Notes: generated from the sequence alone by a model not told the origin. DNA of 64,000 nucleotides from Betaproteobacteria bacterium (GCA_022340285.1 JAJDOG010000022.1:1-64000), one strand, 5' to 3'; positions 9,379 to 18,302 are shown, counted from the stretch's first letter. A program made the numbers and translations.

Positions 9379-10497
9379 CTAGTCCTTCTTCACGATCTCG
9401 ATCTTCGCGATCCGCGCGAGCTCGCGGTGAATGCGCGCCACGCGCTCGACCTCGCCCTTGGCGGGGAAGCGCTCGTAGAAGCCCTCGGCGCGGAACTGGC
9501 GTGCCTGCTCGGCCCACGGCGCGAGCCGCTCCTCCCAGCGGTCGACGCGACCGTCCTCGGGGTCGGCGTCCTCACGCGCGAGATCGGCACACACGCGAAT
9601 CAGGGCCTTGATGGTCACCGGCTTCGTGACCATGAAGTTGTCCCGGCCCCAGGTCGCCTCGGTGAACACGCTGCGCGCCGCTTTCAGGAAGTCGCGCACG
9701 GTGCCGTAGTACTTGTCCGCGTTTCGCGCGCTTCCGCCAGAGATCTGAATGCGGCGCCAGTTGGCCCGCACCCAGCGGTGAATCTCGTTGAAGAGCTCCG
9801 CCTGGAGGATCCACTTGTCGCGCTGGCTGCGTCCGCCGAGACGGTTGATGCGGTAGCGGAGCGGGCTGTCGGCTTCGGTGTAGAGCTTCTCGACGATCCG
9901 TGCGGCGAACTTGCGATCCGGAGCTGCCCACGACACGCGCTCGTAGAGATCCACCAGGTGGCTCTTGTTGATGCGCGTCGGCGTCGAATTGATGATCACG
10001 AACATCTCGGTGGCGAAGTCTTCGCTCCGTCCGTCGAAGATGATGCAGGGCACGTTGATGGTGCTCGCCTCCTCGGGGCGATCCTCGAGATAAAAATGCA
10101 GTGCTGCGAGCCGGTGCTGTCCGTCGATGATCAGGAATTTCGACGATGGGTCGGAGAGCCGGCCGACCCCGTCACCAGACTCCTGGAAGCGCAGCGTCTC
10201 GTGCGTGAAGAGGAGGACCGTCCCCGGAATCGGCGGTTGACTGGCGGCCGTCTCGTAGAAGTTGCGCAGCGCCTTGACCTTCGCGCGCGAGAGCGTTCGC
10301 TGGAAAGCCTTGTCGGTACGCTCGATCTTCGAGATGAACTGGGCGACATCGTCGTCCTGGGCGATGCGCGAAGGCCCGATCTCCTCGCCCTCGCCGTAGA
10401 AGCGACTGATGAACCGTACCTTGCCCAGCAGATCCGCGGCGCGGTAGCTGGCAAAGTAGAAGACCCCGTCTTTCTGGCGGATGCGCGTCGCGTGCAC
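9379..10497 (-). CDS. DGQHR domain-containing protein (DndB-like)
   Basis: The 372-residue product carries the family-naming motif DGQHR at residues about 125-129, in context FLIIDGQHRLAAL. Downstream are FVIINSTPTRINKSH and a helical C-terminal half, as in DndB/DGQHR proteins. DndB is the transcriptional repressor of DNA phosphorothioation operons, but many DGQHR proteins occur alone in defence or mobile contexts with unknown function. No dndA, C, D or E gene is nearby. The start is a GTG at 10497 preceded by GGGAGGGA; the open frame continues upstream into a repeat element and is unlikely to be translated there. It lies downstream of the dehydratase gene, separated by 225 bp. Confidence 0.8.
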   Translation of the reverse strand: MHATRIRQKDGVFYFASYRAADLLGKVRFISRFYGEGEEIGPSRIAQDDDVAQFISKIERTDKAFQRTLSRAKVKALRNFYETAASQPPIPGTVLLFTHETLRFQESGDGVGRLSDPSSKFLIIDGQHRLAALHFYLEDRPEEASTINVPCIIFDGRSEDFATEMFVIINSTPTRINKSHLVDLYERVSWAAPDRKFAARIVEKLYTEADSPLRYRINRLGGRSQRDKWILQAELFNEIHRWVRANWRRIQISGGSARNADKYYGTVRDFLKAARSVFTEATWGRDNFMVTKPVTIKALIRVCADLAREDADPEDGRVDRWEERLAPWAEQARQFRAEGFYERFPAKGEVERVARIHRELARIAKIEIVKKD

Positions 10498-10566
10498 GGC
10501 CGTCCCTCCCTCGCTGTCGTTTTTTGCAGTTCCTTGACGCTTTCGCACGACGGGGTAAACAGCCGG

Positions 10567-10641
10567 CGTACGGACAAGGGAGGACACCACCCCTTGCGAT
10601 GGCTCCCCGCGTCGGAGCCAGGGGGTAGTCCCCACCGTACG
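10567..10641. repeat. Multi-hairpin palindromic element (ACAAGGG type)
   Basis: Outer arms CGTACGG (10567-10573) and CCGTACG (10635-10641) enclose three small inverted repeats: CAAGGG/CCCTTG (10575-10580 and 10591-10596), GGCTCC/GGAGCC (10601-10606 and 10614-10619) and GGGGG/CCCC (10621-10633). The core GTACGGACAAGGG resembles GTACGAACAAGGG in the ftsI-murE gap near 27.66 kb, suggesting a dispersed intergenic repeat family. Confidence 0.6.
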
Positions 10642-10722
10642 ATTCCCTCTCGTGCGGGCCGCGTGAACTATAACTCCCCCGGGGCGTCAGTGCCCACTTT
10701 CCGGTGCCGACCGGGGGTCGAA

Positions 10723-12444
10723 TCAGTGGATTTCGGGGTCGGGGGTCGGGGCCGCACCTTCGAGGAAGTCGAAATCGCAACCCTCGTGGGCCTGGCGGAT
10801 ATGCTTCTGGAAGATCGCGCCGTAGCCCCGCGCATACCGGGGGGAAGGAGCTTTCCACAGGCGCTTGCGGCGCATCAGCTCCGCGTCGTCCACTCGCAGC
10901 ATGAGCCGGCGTCCCGGGACGTCCAGCTCGATCACATCGCCGGTCTGTACGAGCGCGAGAGGGCCCCCGACGAACGCCTCGGGCGCCACGTGCAGGACGC
11001 AGGCTCCATAGCTCGTTCCGCTCATGCGTGCGTCGGAGATCCGGACCATGTCGCGGACCCCCTGCTCGAGGAGCTTCCTGGGGATGGGGAGCTGGCCCCA
11101 TTCGGGCATGCCGGGGCCCCCCTGCGGGCCTGCGTTCCTGAGCACCAGCACCGAATCGGCCGTCACGTCCAGCGCGGGATCGTCCACCCGCGCCGCCATG
11201 TCGTTGTAGTCCTCGAACACCACCGCCTTGCCGGAATGCTTGAGGAGGCGAGGCTCGGCGGCGGCCGGCTTGATCACCGCGCCGTCCGGCGCGAGATTGC
11301 CGCGCAGCACGGCGAGCCCGCCGGCGGCGAGGAGCGGGTGCCCCCGTTTGCGGATCACTTCCGGGTTGTAGATCTCCGCACCGGCGAGGTTCTCGCCGAG
11401 CGTCCGGCCGTTAGCCGTGCGGCACTCCAGCGCAAGCAGGTCGCGGACTTCACCGAGCAGGGCGCGCAGCCCACCCGCGTAATAGAAATCCTCCATGAGG
11501 TAGCGACCCGACGGGCGCACGTCGGCGAGCACCGGCGTCTTCGCCGACAGCGCGTCGAAGCGATCGAGATCCAGCGCGATGCCCGCGCGACGCGCCATCG
11601 CAACCAGGTGAACGATTGCATTGGTCGAGCCGCCCAGGGCGAGCACGGTGACCACGGCGTTGTCGAATGCGGCCGCAGTCAGGATATCGGTCGGCTTGAG
11701 ATCCTCCCACACCATGTCGACGATGCGCTTTCCGGTCAGGGTCGCCATCTTGGGATGATTGGCATCGGGGGCCGGAATCGATGCCGCGCCCGGCAGCGTC
11801 AGGCCGAGCGACTCGACGGCGCTCGTCATGGTCGACGCGGTGCCCATCGTCATGCAGTGCCCGGGCGAGCGGGCGATGCCGTCCTCGATCTCCTGCCAGG
11901 CGCGCTCGTCGATCTTGCCCGCGCGGAGCTCGGCCCAGTACTTCCAGGAGTCCGACCCCGAGCCCAGGGTGTGGCCGTGCCAGTTGCCGCGCAGCATCGG
12001 GCCGGCAGGCATGAAGATCGCCGGAAGATTCATGCTGGTGGCGCCCATTACCAGGGCCGGCGTCGTCTTGTCGCATCCGCCCATCAGCACCGCCCCGTCG
12101 GCCGGATAGGAGCGCAGCAGTTCCTCCGCCTCCATGGCGAGGAGGTTGCGGTACATCATCGTGGTGGGCTTCTGGAAAGGCTCGGAAAGCGAGATCGCCG
12201 GCATCTCCACCGGGAAGCCGCCCGCCTGCCACACGCCGCGCTTGATCTCCTCGACGCGGTTCCGGAAATGGGTGTGGCACGGATTGATGTCGCTCCAGGT
12301 GTTGAGGATCGCTATGACGGGCTTGCCGGCGTAGTCGCTGCGGTCGTAGCCCATCTGCGCGGTCCGCGAGCGGTGCCCGAACGCGCGCAGATCCTTCGCG
12401 CCGTACCAGCGGTGGCTGCGCAGCTCTTCGGGCTTCTTTCTCAC
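10723..12444 (-). CDS. IlvD/Edd family dehydratase, sugar-acid (arabinonate-type) dehydratase
   Basis: The 573-residue enzyme belongs to the Fe-S IlvD/Edd dehydratases. Cluster cysteines appear in [11 protein letters not shown] and [12 protein letters not shown], and [10 protein letters not shown] is conserved. The insertion pattern ([16 protein letters not shown] and [11 protein letters not shown]) and the length match pentonate/aldonate dehydratases rather than dihydroxyacid dehydratase of branched-chain synthesis. It would convert an aldonic acid to a 2-keto-3-deoxy acid, a possible substrate for the HpcH aldolase 3 kb away. The start is GTG with GAGGAA seven bases upstream. It diverges from the Ldh2-type dehydrogenase gene across 117 bp. 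Confidence 0.87.
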   Translation of the reverse strand: MRKKPEELRSHRWYGAKDLRAFGHRSRTAQMGYDRSDYAGKPVIAILNTWSDINPCHTHFRNRVEEIKRGVWQAGGFPVEMPAISLSEPFQKPTTMMYRNLLAMEAEELLRSYPADGAVLMGGCDKTTPALVMGATSMNLPAIFMPAGPMLRGNWHGHTLGSGSDSWKYWAELRAGKIDERAWQEIEDGIARSPGHCMTMGTASTMTSAVESLGLTLPGAASIPAPDANHPKMATLTGKRIVDMVWEDLKPTDILTAAAFDNAVVTVLALGGSTNAIVHLVAMARRAGIALDLDRFDALSAKTPVLADVRPSGRYLMEDFYYAGGLRALLGEVRDLLALECRTANGRTLGENLAGAEIYNPEVIRKRGHPLLAAGGLAVLRGNLAPDGAVIKPAAAEPRLLKHSGKAVVFEDYNDMAARVDDPALDVTADSVLVLRNAGPQGGPGMPEWGQLPIPRKLLEQGVRDMVRISDARMSGTSYGACVLHVAPEAFVGGPLALVQTGDVIELDVPGRRLMLRVDDAELMRRKRLWKAPSPRYARGYGAIFQKHIRQAHEGCDFDFLEGAAPTPDPEIH

Positions 12445-12561
12445 GTTGGATTCCTCGCTTGGGAAGCCGCGATTCTAATCTCGTCGGCAACGCCGCGGGC
12501 CTGCGCCGGCCCTGCCGCGATACAGATACACTTTGCGCCGCGAGTCCAGGAGATCGACGCC

Positions 12562-13644
12562 ATGGCCGAATCACACGTTTTTCATCCCGAACCGCTCGCA
12601 CGCGCGATCGAGGCAGTCGTCGTCGCGGGTGGCAGCGAGCCCCGTGAGGCGAAACTCGTCGCCGAGAATCTCGTCGTCGCCAACCTGATGGGTCACGACT
12701 CGCACGGGATCGGGATGATTCCGCGTTACGTGGCCTCGTTGCTCGAAGGCGAGCTGACCGCGAACCAGCATCCCGAGGTGAAGCTCGACGGCGGCGCGCT
12801 GCTGGCGCTCGACGGGCGCAAGGGCTATGGCCAGGTGATCGGCTTCGAGGCCATGCAGATGGCCGTCGAGCGGGCACGGCAGTACGGCACTTGCGTGATG
12901 ACGCTCAGCAACTCCCACCACCTCGGCCGGATTGGTCACTGGGCCGAAATGGCGGTGGCCGAGGGATTCATCGCGATCCATTTCGCGAACGTCCTGTCGC
13001 TGATGAGGGTGGCGCCGTTCGGGGGCGCCGACGCGCGGTTCGGCACCAATCCCTGCTGTATCGGCGTGCCGCTTCCCGGCGAGCCGCCGTTCATCCTCGA
13101 TTACGCCACGAGCGCGGTGGCACAAGGCAAGATGCGCGTCGCCCACAACAAGGGCGAAAAGGTTCCGCTTGGACGGCTCATCGACGACAAGGGCAACCCG
13201 ACGACCGATCCCCGCTATGCGGTGGTCCCACCGTACGGGGCACTCGTGACCTTCGGCGAGCACAAGGGCTATGGCATGGCCGTCGCATGCGAGCTGCTCG
13301 GCGGCGCGCTCACGGGCGGGGGCACCTGGCACTACGAGCAGCCCACCACACAGCGCGTGCTGAACGGCATGCTCACCATCGTCATCGATCCGGAACGTCT
13401 CGGAACCGCTGCGCCCTTCGCGTCCGAGACGACCCAGTTTCTCGCGTGGCTGCGGAAGTCGCCGCCGGCACCGGGTTTCGATCGCGTGCGAATCGCAGGT
13501 GAGCCGGAGCGCGAGACGAGGGCGAAGCGCGAGAGGGAAGGTGTTCCGGTGGACGAGGCGACCTGGCGGGACATCGGTGCCGCCGCGGCGAAGCTCAAGC
13601 TCGCACCGGAGACCGTCGATCGCCTCGCTCGTGGCGTAAACTAG
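12562..13644 (+). CDS. Ldh2 family malate/lactate/ureidoglycolate-type dehydrogenase
   Basis: This 360-residue protein matches the Ldh2/MdhII family of NAD(P)-dependent dehydrogenases, which have a non-Rossmann fold. Family hallmarks are GHDSHGIGMIPRY near residue 45, SNSHHLGRIGHWAEMA, FGTNPCCIGVPLPG, and GEHKGYGMAVACELL near residue 240. It oxidises or reduces a 2-hydroxy/2-oxo acid pair in the cytoplasm. The chosen ATG has AGGAGA seven bases upstream. The same frame is open for about 3.3 kb before it, but that part is antisense to two real genes. It heads the rightward cluster ending with osmC and is followed after 52 bp by the hydrolase. Confidence 0.9.
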   Translation: MAESHVFHPEPLARAIEAVVVAGGSEPREAKLVAENLVVANLMGHDSHGIGMIPRYVASLLEGELTANQHPEVKLDGGALLALDGRKGYGQVIGFEAMQMAVERARQYGTCVMTLSNSHHLGRIGHWAEMAVAEGFIAIHFANVLSLMRVAPFGGADARFGTNPCCIGVPLPGEPPFILDYATSAVAQGKMRVAHNKGEKVPLGRLIDDKGNPTTDPRYAVVPPYGALVTFGEHKGYGMAVACELLGGALTGGGTWHYEQPTTQRVLNGMLTIVIDPERLGTAAPFASETTQFLAWLRKSPPAPGFDRVRIAGEPERETRAKREREGVPVDEATWRDIGAAAAKLKLAPETVDRLARGVN

Positions 13645-13696
13645 CGGCCCTTTGCCGCCCATTTTGCCGCGCGCGCATCTTTCCTCCTGAATCACC

Positions 13697-14776
13697 ATGA
13701 GTGCCGCTCCTTCACGCGATCCGCGCATCGCCACTGCGACCTCGCACTGGGGGCCACGATTCGTCGCGAACGGCGTGCCGCTTTCCGACTTCCAGGCCGT
13801 CACGGGATCGATCACGCACTGGGACGAATGGTGCGCGGCCTGGTCGCGCTGCGCTGCGGTGCACGAGGCGCTCGGACGCGAGGCCCTCGCCAAGGGTATG
13901 ACGCTGAGCGCGGGCGAGCACTATACGCGGGCGGCGGTCTGCTACCACTTCGGCAAGTTCCTGTTCGTGCACCGCCCCGACGAGATGCGCACCGCGCACG
14001 AAAGGGCTGTTGCGTGCCGCAATGCCGCGCTACCGCATCTGCGCCCGCCGGGCGAGCGCGTCGCCATTCCGTTCGAGGGCGCGACACTCTATGGCAACCT
14101 GCGCCGGCCGGCCGGCGTCGCGAGACCGCCGGTCGTCGTGATGTGCATGGGTCTCGACTCGGCCAAGGAGGAGATGAACGCGTACGAGAACGACTTTCTC
14201 GCGCGCGGCATGGCGACGCTCGCGTTCGACGGGCCTGGCCAGGGCGAGGCCGAGCTTACGCTGGCGATCCGAGGCGATTACGAAGCGCCCGTCAAGGCAG
14301 TGTTCGACTGGCTCGAGTCGCGCGAAGACATCGACGTCGGGCGCATCGGGCTCTGGGGAGTGAGCCTCGGTGGCTATTACGCGCCGCGCGCCGCGGCGGT
14401 CGAGCGGCGAGCCCGGGCGTGTGTGTCGCTTTCCGGCCCTTATCGCTGGGTCGATGTCTTCGACGCAGCGAATCCACTGACTCGCGAGGCATTCAGGGTG
14501 CGGAGTCGAAGCCGCAGCGACGACGAGGCACGCGCCAAGGCTGCGACCCTTACACTGGAGGGGCTGGCATCGGGCATCGAATGCCCCTTGCTGGTGGTGG
14601 CAGGCGAGAACGACAATCTCATTCCCTCGTCACACGCCGAGCGAATGGCGGCGGAGGCCGGACCGCGCGCGAAGCTGCTGATCGTCGCCGGCGGCAATCA
14701 CGTCGCGAATAACGTCTGGTACCGGTATCGTCCGCAGAGCGCGGATTGGCTCGCCAACCAGCTCGGCGCAGGCTAG
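13697..14776 (+). CDS. Alpha/beta hydrolase, dihydropseudooxynicotine hydrolase/FrsA-like
   Basis: This is a 359-residue alpha/beta hydrolase with a helical N-terminal lid of about 120 residues, which is the layout of 2,6-dihydropseudooxynicotine hydrolase and FrsA relatives. The nucleophile elbow is GVSLGG near residue 220. PVVVMCMGLDSAKEE precedes it, FDGPGQGE is typical, the acid is probably in VAGENDNLIP and the His is in AGGNHVANN. DHPON hydrolase cleaves a C-C bond in N-heterocycle breakdown; the substrate here is unknown. There is no good Shine-Dalgarno before the ATG. It sits between dehydrogenase genes in the catabolic cluster. Confidence 0.85.
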   Translation: MSAAPSRDPRIATATSHWGPRFVANGVPLSDFQAVTGSITHWDEWCAAWSRCAAVHEALGREALAKGMTLSAGEHYTRAAVCYHFGKFLFVHRPDEMRTAHERAVACRNAALPHLRPPGERVAIPFEGATLYGNLRRPAGVARPPVVVMCMGLDSAKEEMNAYENDFLARGMATLAFDGPGQGEAELTLAIRGDYEAPVKAVFDWLESREDIDVGRIGLWGVSLGGYYAPRAAAVERRARACVSLSGPYRWVDVFDAANPLTREAFRVRSRSRSDDEARAKAATLTLEGLASGIECPLLVVAGENDNLIPSSHAERMAAEAGPRAKLLIVAGGNHVANNVWYRYRPQSADWLANQLGAG

Positions 14777-14809
14777 GCACGCACGCAGGCATCAACCAGG
14801 AGACCAAGC

Positions 14810-15739
14810 ATGGCGAATCTGAAGCAGCACAAGCTCGGATGGATCGGAATCGGCCGCATGGGGTATGCCATGGCCGAGCGGCTCGCGAAGGCGGGCTGCG
14901 ATCTGACCGTCTACAACAGGACGCGTGAGAAGGCCGAGCCGCTCGCGAAGCACGGCGCGAAGCTGGCAGCCAAGCCGTCCGAGCTTGCCGGCTGCGACGT
15001 CGTCTTCATCATCGTCTCCACGGGCAACGATGTCATGGAAGTGCTGCAGGCGAAGGATGGACTGCTTGCCGGTGGAAAGGGCCCGAAGATCGTCGTGGAT
15101 TGCACGTCGAGCTCGATCGAGGACTCGGCGATGGCGCGGGCGACGCTCGAGAAGGCCGGCGTCAAGCTGCTTGCCGCGCCGGTCTCGGGCAATGCGAAGG
15201 TGATCAAGGCCGGCAAGCTGACGTTCTGCGTGTCCGGCCCGCAGGACGCCTACGAGACCGCGGCTCCCTACCTGAACGCGATGGGACAGGGGGCGTCTTA
15301 CGTGGGCGAAGGAGAGCTCTCGCGCATCGCGAAGATCTGCCACAACGTGTTTCTCGCGGTGACGATCCAATCGCTCGCCGAGATCACGATGCTCGCGAAC
15401 AAGGTCGGCATGCCGCGCCATGCCTTCCTCGACTTTCTGAACAAGAGCGTGATGGGCTCGACTTTCACGAAGTACAAGACGCCGGCGCTGGTGAACCTGG
15501 ACTATTCGGTCACGTTCACGCCTCACCTGCTGCGCAAGGACGTGGATCTCGGGCTCTCCGCGGCGCGGGCGCACGACGTTCCCATGCCGCTCACCTCGGT
15601 CACCCGCGACGTGATCCAGACCCTGATCGGCAACGGCTACGCGGACAAGGATTTTGCGGCTCTGATCTCGCTCGAGGCGCGGGCTTCCGGCATCGATCTG
15701 AAGCCGGAAAATGTTCCGGTGAGCGACGGCTTGAGTTGA
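14810..15739 (+). CDS. NAD(P)-dependent beta-hydroxyacid dehydrogenase (3-hydroxyisobutyrate dehydrogenase family)
   Basis: The 309-residue enzyme opens with the Rossmann motif GWIGIGRMGYAMAERL. The family substrate motif is present as DCTSSSIEDSAMA, the catalytic-lysine motif as RIAKICHNVF near residue 180, and the PVSGNAKVIKAGKL segment corresponds to the usual PVSGG.A region. Members oxidise 3-hydroxyacids to semialdehydes or reduce tartronate semialdehyde. An AGGAGA precedes the ATG, 33 bases after the hydrolase stop. Its placement among catabolic genes suggests a downstream oxidation step of the same pathway. Confidence 0.88.
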   Translation: MANLKQHKLGWIGIGRMGYAMAERLAKAGCDLTVYNRTREKAEPLAKHGAKLAAKPSELAGCDVVFIIVSTGNDVMEVLQAKDGLLAGGKGPKIVVDCTSSSIEDSAMARATLEKAGVKLLAAPVSGNAKVIKAGKLTFCVSGPQDAYETAAPYLNAMGQGASYVGEGELSRIAKICHNVFLAVTIQSLAEITMLANKVGMPRHAFLDFLNKSVMGSTFTKYKTPALVNLDYSVTFTPHLLRKDVDLGLSAARAHDVPMPLTSVTRDVIQTLIGNGYADKDFAALISLEARASGIDLKPENVPVSDGLS

Positions 15740-15757
15740 ACCAAGGAGGAGGACGCC

Positions 15758-16414
15758 ATGGAGACTACACAACGAATCAGCTACGTCGCACTCGACCGAA
15801 TGGACGATGCGATGCGGGCCGAGATGGATCGCTGCGCGCGGGAGGGCACGCCACGGCCGGAAAGCTCTGCGGTCCGGGCCCACGTGCCCGCATGCTTCTG
15901 GTCGTTCGCCAACTCTTGGCGCGACATCTTTCGCAACGGCGTCCTCGACCATTCGATCAAGGAGCTCTGCCGGGTCTACGTCTCGCGCACGGTGAAGTGC
16001 GAGTACTGCGGCAACCAGCGCTCGATCAAGGCAGCCGGCCAGGGACTCAAGGAAGCCCAGTACGACGACTTGCTCAATTTCGAGAAATCGACGCGTTACA
16101 GCGATCGGCAGAAGGCCGCGCTGGCCTACGCGGAAGCGATCACATGGCGCCTCGAAACCGACGACGCATTCTGGGAGCGGATGCGCCGGCATTACAGCGA
16201 GCCGGAGCTCGTCGAGCTAGGGTGCTTCATCGCGCTCACCATGGGTCAGCAGTCCTGGTTGAGGCTGCTCAACATCGACCATCATCAGGTCATGGCGGGG
16301 ACCTCGGCGGCGATGGCGCCGGGATTCGAGGACGCTGAAGCGCTCGCGCGCTCGAAGGCGTCCGCGGATTACTGGGCGCGCAAGGAAGCCGCGCCGCAGA
16401 ACCGCGGCGGCTGA
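15758..16414 (+). CDS. Carboxymuconolactone decarboxylase family protein (AhpD-like CxxC)
   Basis: This 218-residue all-helical protein has the family signature around CEYCGNQRS near residue 82. The CxxC pair is typical of AhpD-like redox members rather than true gamma-carboxymuconolactone decarboxylase. ELGCFIALTMGQQSWLRLLN corresponds to the second helical half. It may be a thiol peroxidase/reductase or a lyase in the pathway; sequence alone does not decide. A strong AAGGAGGAGG lies before the ATG, and the gene is 18 bases after the dehydrogenase and 17 bases before the ABC ATPase. Confidence 0.82.
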   Translation: METTQRISYVALDRMDDAMRAEMDRCAREGTPRPESSAVRAHVPACFWSFANSWRDIFRNGVLDHSIKELCRVYVSRTVKCEYCGNQRSIKAAGQGLKEAQYDDLLNFEKSTRYSDRQKAALAYAEAITWRLETDDAFWERMRRHYSEPELVELGCFIALTMGQQSWLRLLNIDHHQVMAGTSAAMAPGFEDAEALARSKASADYWARKEAAPQNRGG

Positions 16415-16431
16415 ATAGAGGAGTGGCGCAG

Positions 16432-17241
16432 ATGGCAGCGCAGAGCGCGAATGCCGTGCAGAGCGGGCAACCAAGAATCGTCGTGGTCGGCGCGGGCAAG
16501 CGCTTCGGCGACCATCAGGTCTATCGCAACGTGAACTTCTCGGTCGGCAGTCGTGAAGTCCTCGCGATTATCGGGCCTTCGGGTTGCGGCAAGACGACGC
16601 TCCTGCGCGCGATCGACGGCCTCATGCCTCTGACGGAAGGCGAGATTCTCATCGAAGGCGAAAAGGTCGTCGAACCGCGTGGGGGCGTCGCGATGGTCTT
16701 CCAGCACTTCGGGCTCTTTCCATGGAAGACGGTATATCAAAACGTCGGCTACGGTCTGAAGCTGGCCGGCGCATCGGCCGCAGTGATCGCAGAGAAGGTG
16801 CCGCAGTTCATCGATCTTGTCGGCTTGAACGGCTTCGAGCACCACTATCCGTATCAGATCTCCGGCGGCATGCAACAGCGCTGCGGATTGGCGCGCGCGC
16901 TGGCCATCGAGCCGCGCGTGCTGCTCATGGACGAACCCTTCGGCGCGGTGGACGCCCAGACCCGCGAAATCCTGCAGTTCGAGCTGCTGCGCATCTGGGA
17001 GATGCGGCCGACCACCATGGTATTCGTCACCCACTCGATCGACGAAGCCGTTCTCATGGGTGATCGCGTCGTGGTGCTCAAGGGTCACCCCGCAGGCGTG
17101 CATGAGGACATCCGGGTCGATCTGGCTCGGCCACGCACCCGCGCGACGCTTTCCGAAGGGCGCTTCGCGGACTTGCGCGAATATGTCTGGGGGACGCTCA
17201 TGGCGGATGCCCGGAAAGCCGAATTTGAAGTGACGCAGTGA
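16432..17241 (+). CDS. ABC transporter ATP-binding protein, nitrate/sulfonate/taurine (NitT/TauT) type
   Basis: The 269-residue ATPase has Walker A GPSGCGKTT, Q-loop VFQHFGLFPW, signature ISGGMQQR (Met in place of the usual Gln), Walker B VLLMDEPFGAVD and H-loop THSIDEA. The closest type is the SsuB/TauB group. The ATG at 16432 is preferred because GAGGAG is placed eight bases upstream; an in-frame GTG at 16423 overlaps that site. No permease or periplasmic binding protein for it is encoded in this window, so it must either act with components elsewhere or be a relic of a larger transporter operon. Confidence 0.92.
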   Translation: MAAQSANAVQSGQPRIVVVGAGKRFGDHQVYRNVNFSVGSREVLAIIGPSGCGKTTLLRAIDGLMPLTEGEILIEGEKVVEPRGGVAMVFQHFGLFPWKTVYQNVGYGLKLAGASAAVIAEKVPQFIDLVGLNGFEHHYPYQISGGMQQRCGLARALAIEPRVLLMDEPFGAVDAQTREILQFELLRIWEMRPTTMVFVTHSIDEAVLMGDRVVVLKGHPAGVHEDIRVDLARPRTRATLSEGRFADLREYVWGTLMADARKAEFEVTQ

Positions 17242-17312
17242 GCGGGCCGATCGGGCATCTCGGATTCCTACGCGTGAACGCTTCAGAGCGCGCGTCGATG
17301 ATTGCCCGCGGG

Positions 17313-17364
17313 TATTCGACTTATCGATATTCGAGTTGACACCCGCTCTGGCAGCGACTATCAA
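17313..17364 (+). promoter_or_regulatory. Promoter with upstream heptad repeats, before FAH-family gene
   Basis: TTGACA (17336-17341) is followed after 17 bases by TATCAA (17359-17364), a good sigma-70 promoter 31 bases before the FAH-family ATG. Directly upstream lie TATTCGA (17313-17319), TTATCGA (17321-17327) and TATTCGA (17328-17334), a 15-bp-spaced direct repeat that may be a regulator binding site. The nearby GntR/FCD protein is a candidate, but nothing in the sequence proves it. Confidence 0.6.
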
Positions 17365-17394
17365 TTCGAGACCAATGAAGAGAGGAGGACGCGG

Positions 17395-18273
17395 ATGCGT
17401 ATCGTCGCGTTCCGGCCGGGCGGAAATCACGCCCTGGGGGTCGTCGAGGGCGACCAGGTCGTCAACATCAGCGCAACCGGTCAGCCCGCCGAGCTCGGCA
17501 TGGCGCTTCGCCAGCAAGGGGGATTGAGCGCGCTTGCCGAAGCATCCGGGGAAGCGACGATGGGCAAGCGTCTCTCGCTCGCGTCGCTCGATTTCCAGCT
17601 GCCGGTCAGCACCCCGCCCAAGATCGTCTGTCTCGGGTTGAACTACGCGGACCACGCAGCCGAGGGAAACCACCCTCCGCCGACCTACCCTGCCTTCTTC
17701 ATGCGCAGCGTGATGTCGCTCACGCCGCACGGGGCGCCCATCGTGCGACCCCAGTGCTCGGAAAAACTCGACTACGAGGCCGAGCTGATGGTCGTGATAG
17801 GCCGCGGCGGGCGCCACATCCCGAAGGAGAGAGCGCTCGAACACGTGGCGGGGTACAGCTGCTTCAACGACGGTTCGGTGCGTGACTATCAGCGCAAGTC
17901 CACGCAGTGGACAGTGGGCAAGAATTTCGACGCCACGGGCGGATTCGGCCCATGGCTGGTCACGGCCGACGAGTTGCCGCCCGGCGCGAAGGGGCTGCGG
18001 ATTCAATCGCGATTGAACGGCACCGTGATGCAGGATTCGAATACCGACCGGATGATCTTCGACGTGGCCACGACGATCGCGATCCTGAGCGAAGCCATGA
18101 CGCTCGAGCCGGGGGACCTGGTGGCGATGGGAACGCCGTCAGGCGTCGGCTATCCACGTAACCCACCGGTATTCATGAAGCCGGGCGACGTGATCGAGAT
18201 AGAGATCGAAGGGATTGGTACTCTGCGCAACCCGATCGTGGCAGAAGGTGCCCAGCAGCGCGCGGCCGCGTGA
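17395..18273 (+). CDS. Fumarylacetoacetate hydrolase (FAH) family protein
   Basis: The 292-residue protein carries the FAH catalytic domain. CLGLNYADHAAE opens the domain near residue 75, LDYEAELMVVIG supplies metal-binding acids, NDGSVRDYQ is conserved, and TGGFGPWLVTADE and MGTPSGVGYPR close the active site. Family members hydrolyse or decarboxylate 2,4-dioxo or related acids, or act as hydratases, in aromatic and sugar-acid breakdown. The ATG at 17395 is preceded by GAGGAGG; an upstream in-frame start lies in the promoter region and is rejected. It has its own promoter although it follows the cluster, and osmC begins 29 bases later. Confidence 0.9.
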   Translation: MRIVAFRPGGNHALGVVEGDQVVNISATGQPAELGMALRQQGGLSALAEASGEATMGKRLSLASLDFQLPVSTPPKIVCLGLNYADHAAEGNHPPPTYPAFFMRSVMSLTPHGAPIVRPQCSEKLDYEAELMVVIGRGGRHIPKERALEHVAGYSCFNDGSVRDYQRKSTQWTVGKNFDATGGFGPWLVTADELPPGAKGLRIQSRLNGTVMQDSNTDRMIFDVATTIAILSEAMTLEPGDLVAMGTPSGVGYPRNPPVFMKPGDVIEIEIEGIGTLRNPIVAEGAQQRAAA

Positions 18274-18302
18274 ACATAAGAAGATCGAGGAGCAAGGAAA
18301 CG

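Noticed and set aside
9217-13644. One forward reading frame open for 1475 codons
   Set aside because: Only its last 361 codons are a real gene (Ldh2-type). The rest is antisense to the DGQHR and dehydratase genes and reads as low-complexity Arg/His/Gly-rich protein, an artefact of high GC at third positions.
16369-18006. 545-codon reverse frame antisense to the ABC ATPase and FAH genes
   Set aside because: The forward proteins have complete family motifs; the reverse product has none.
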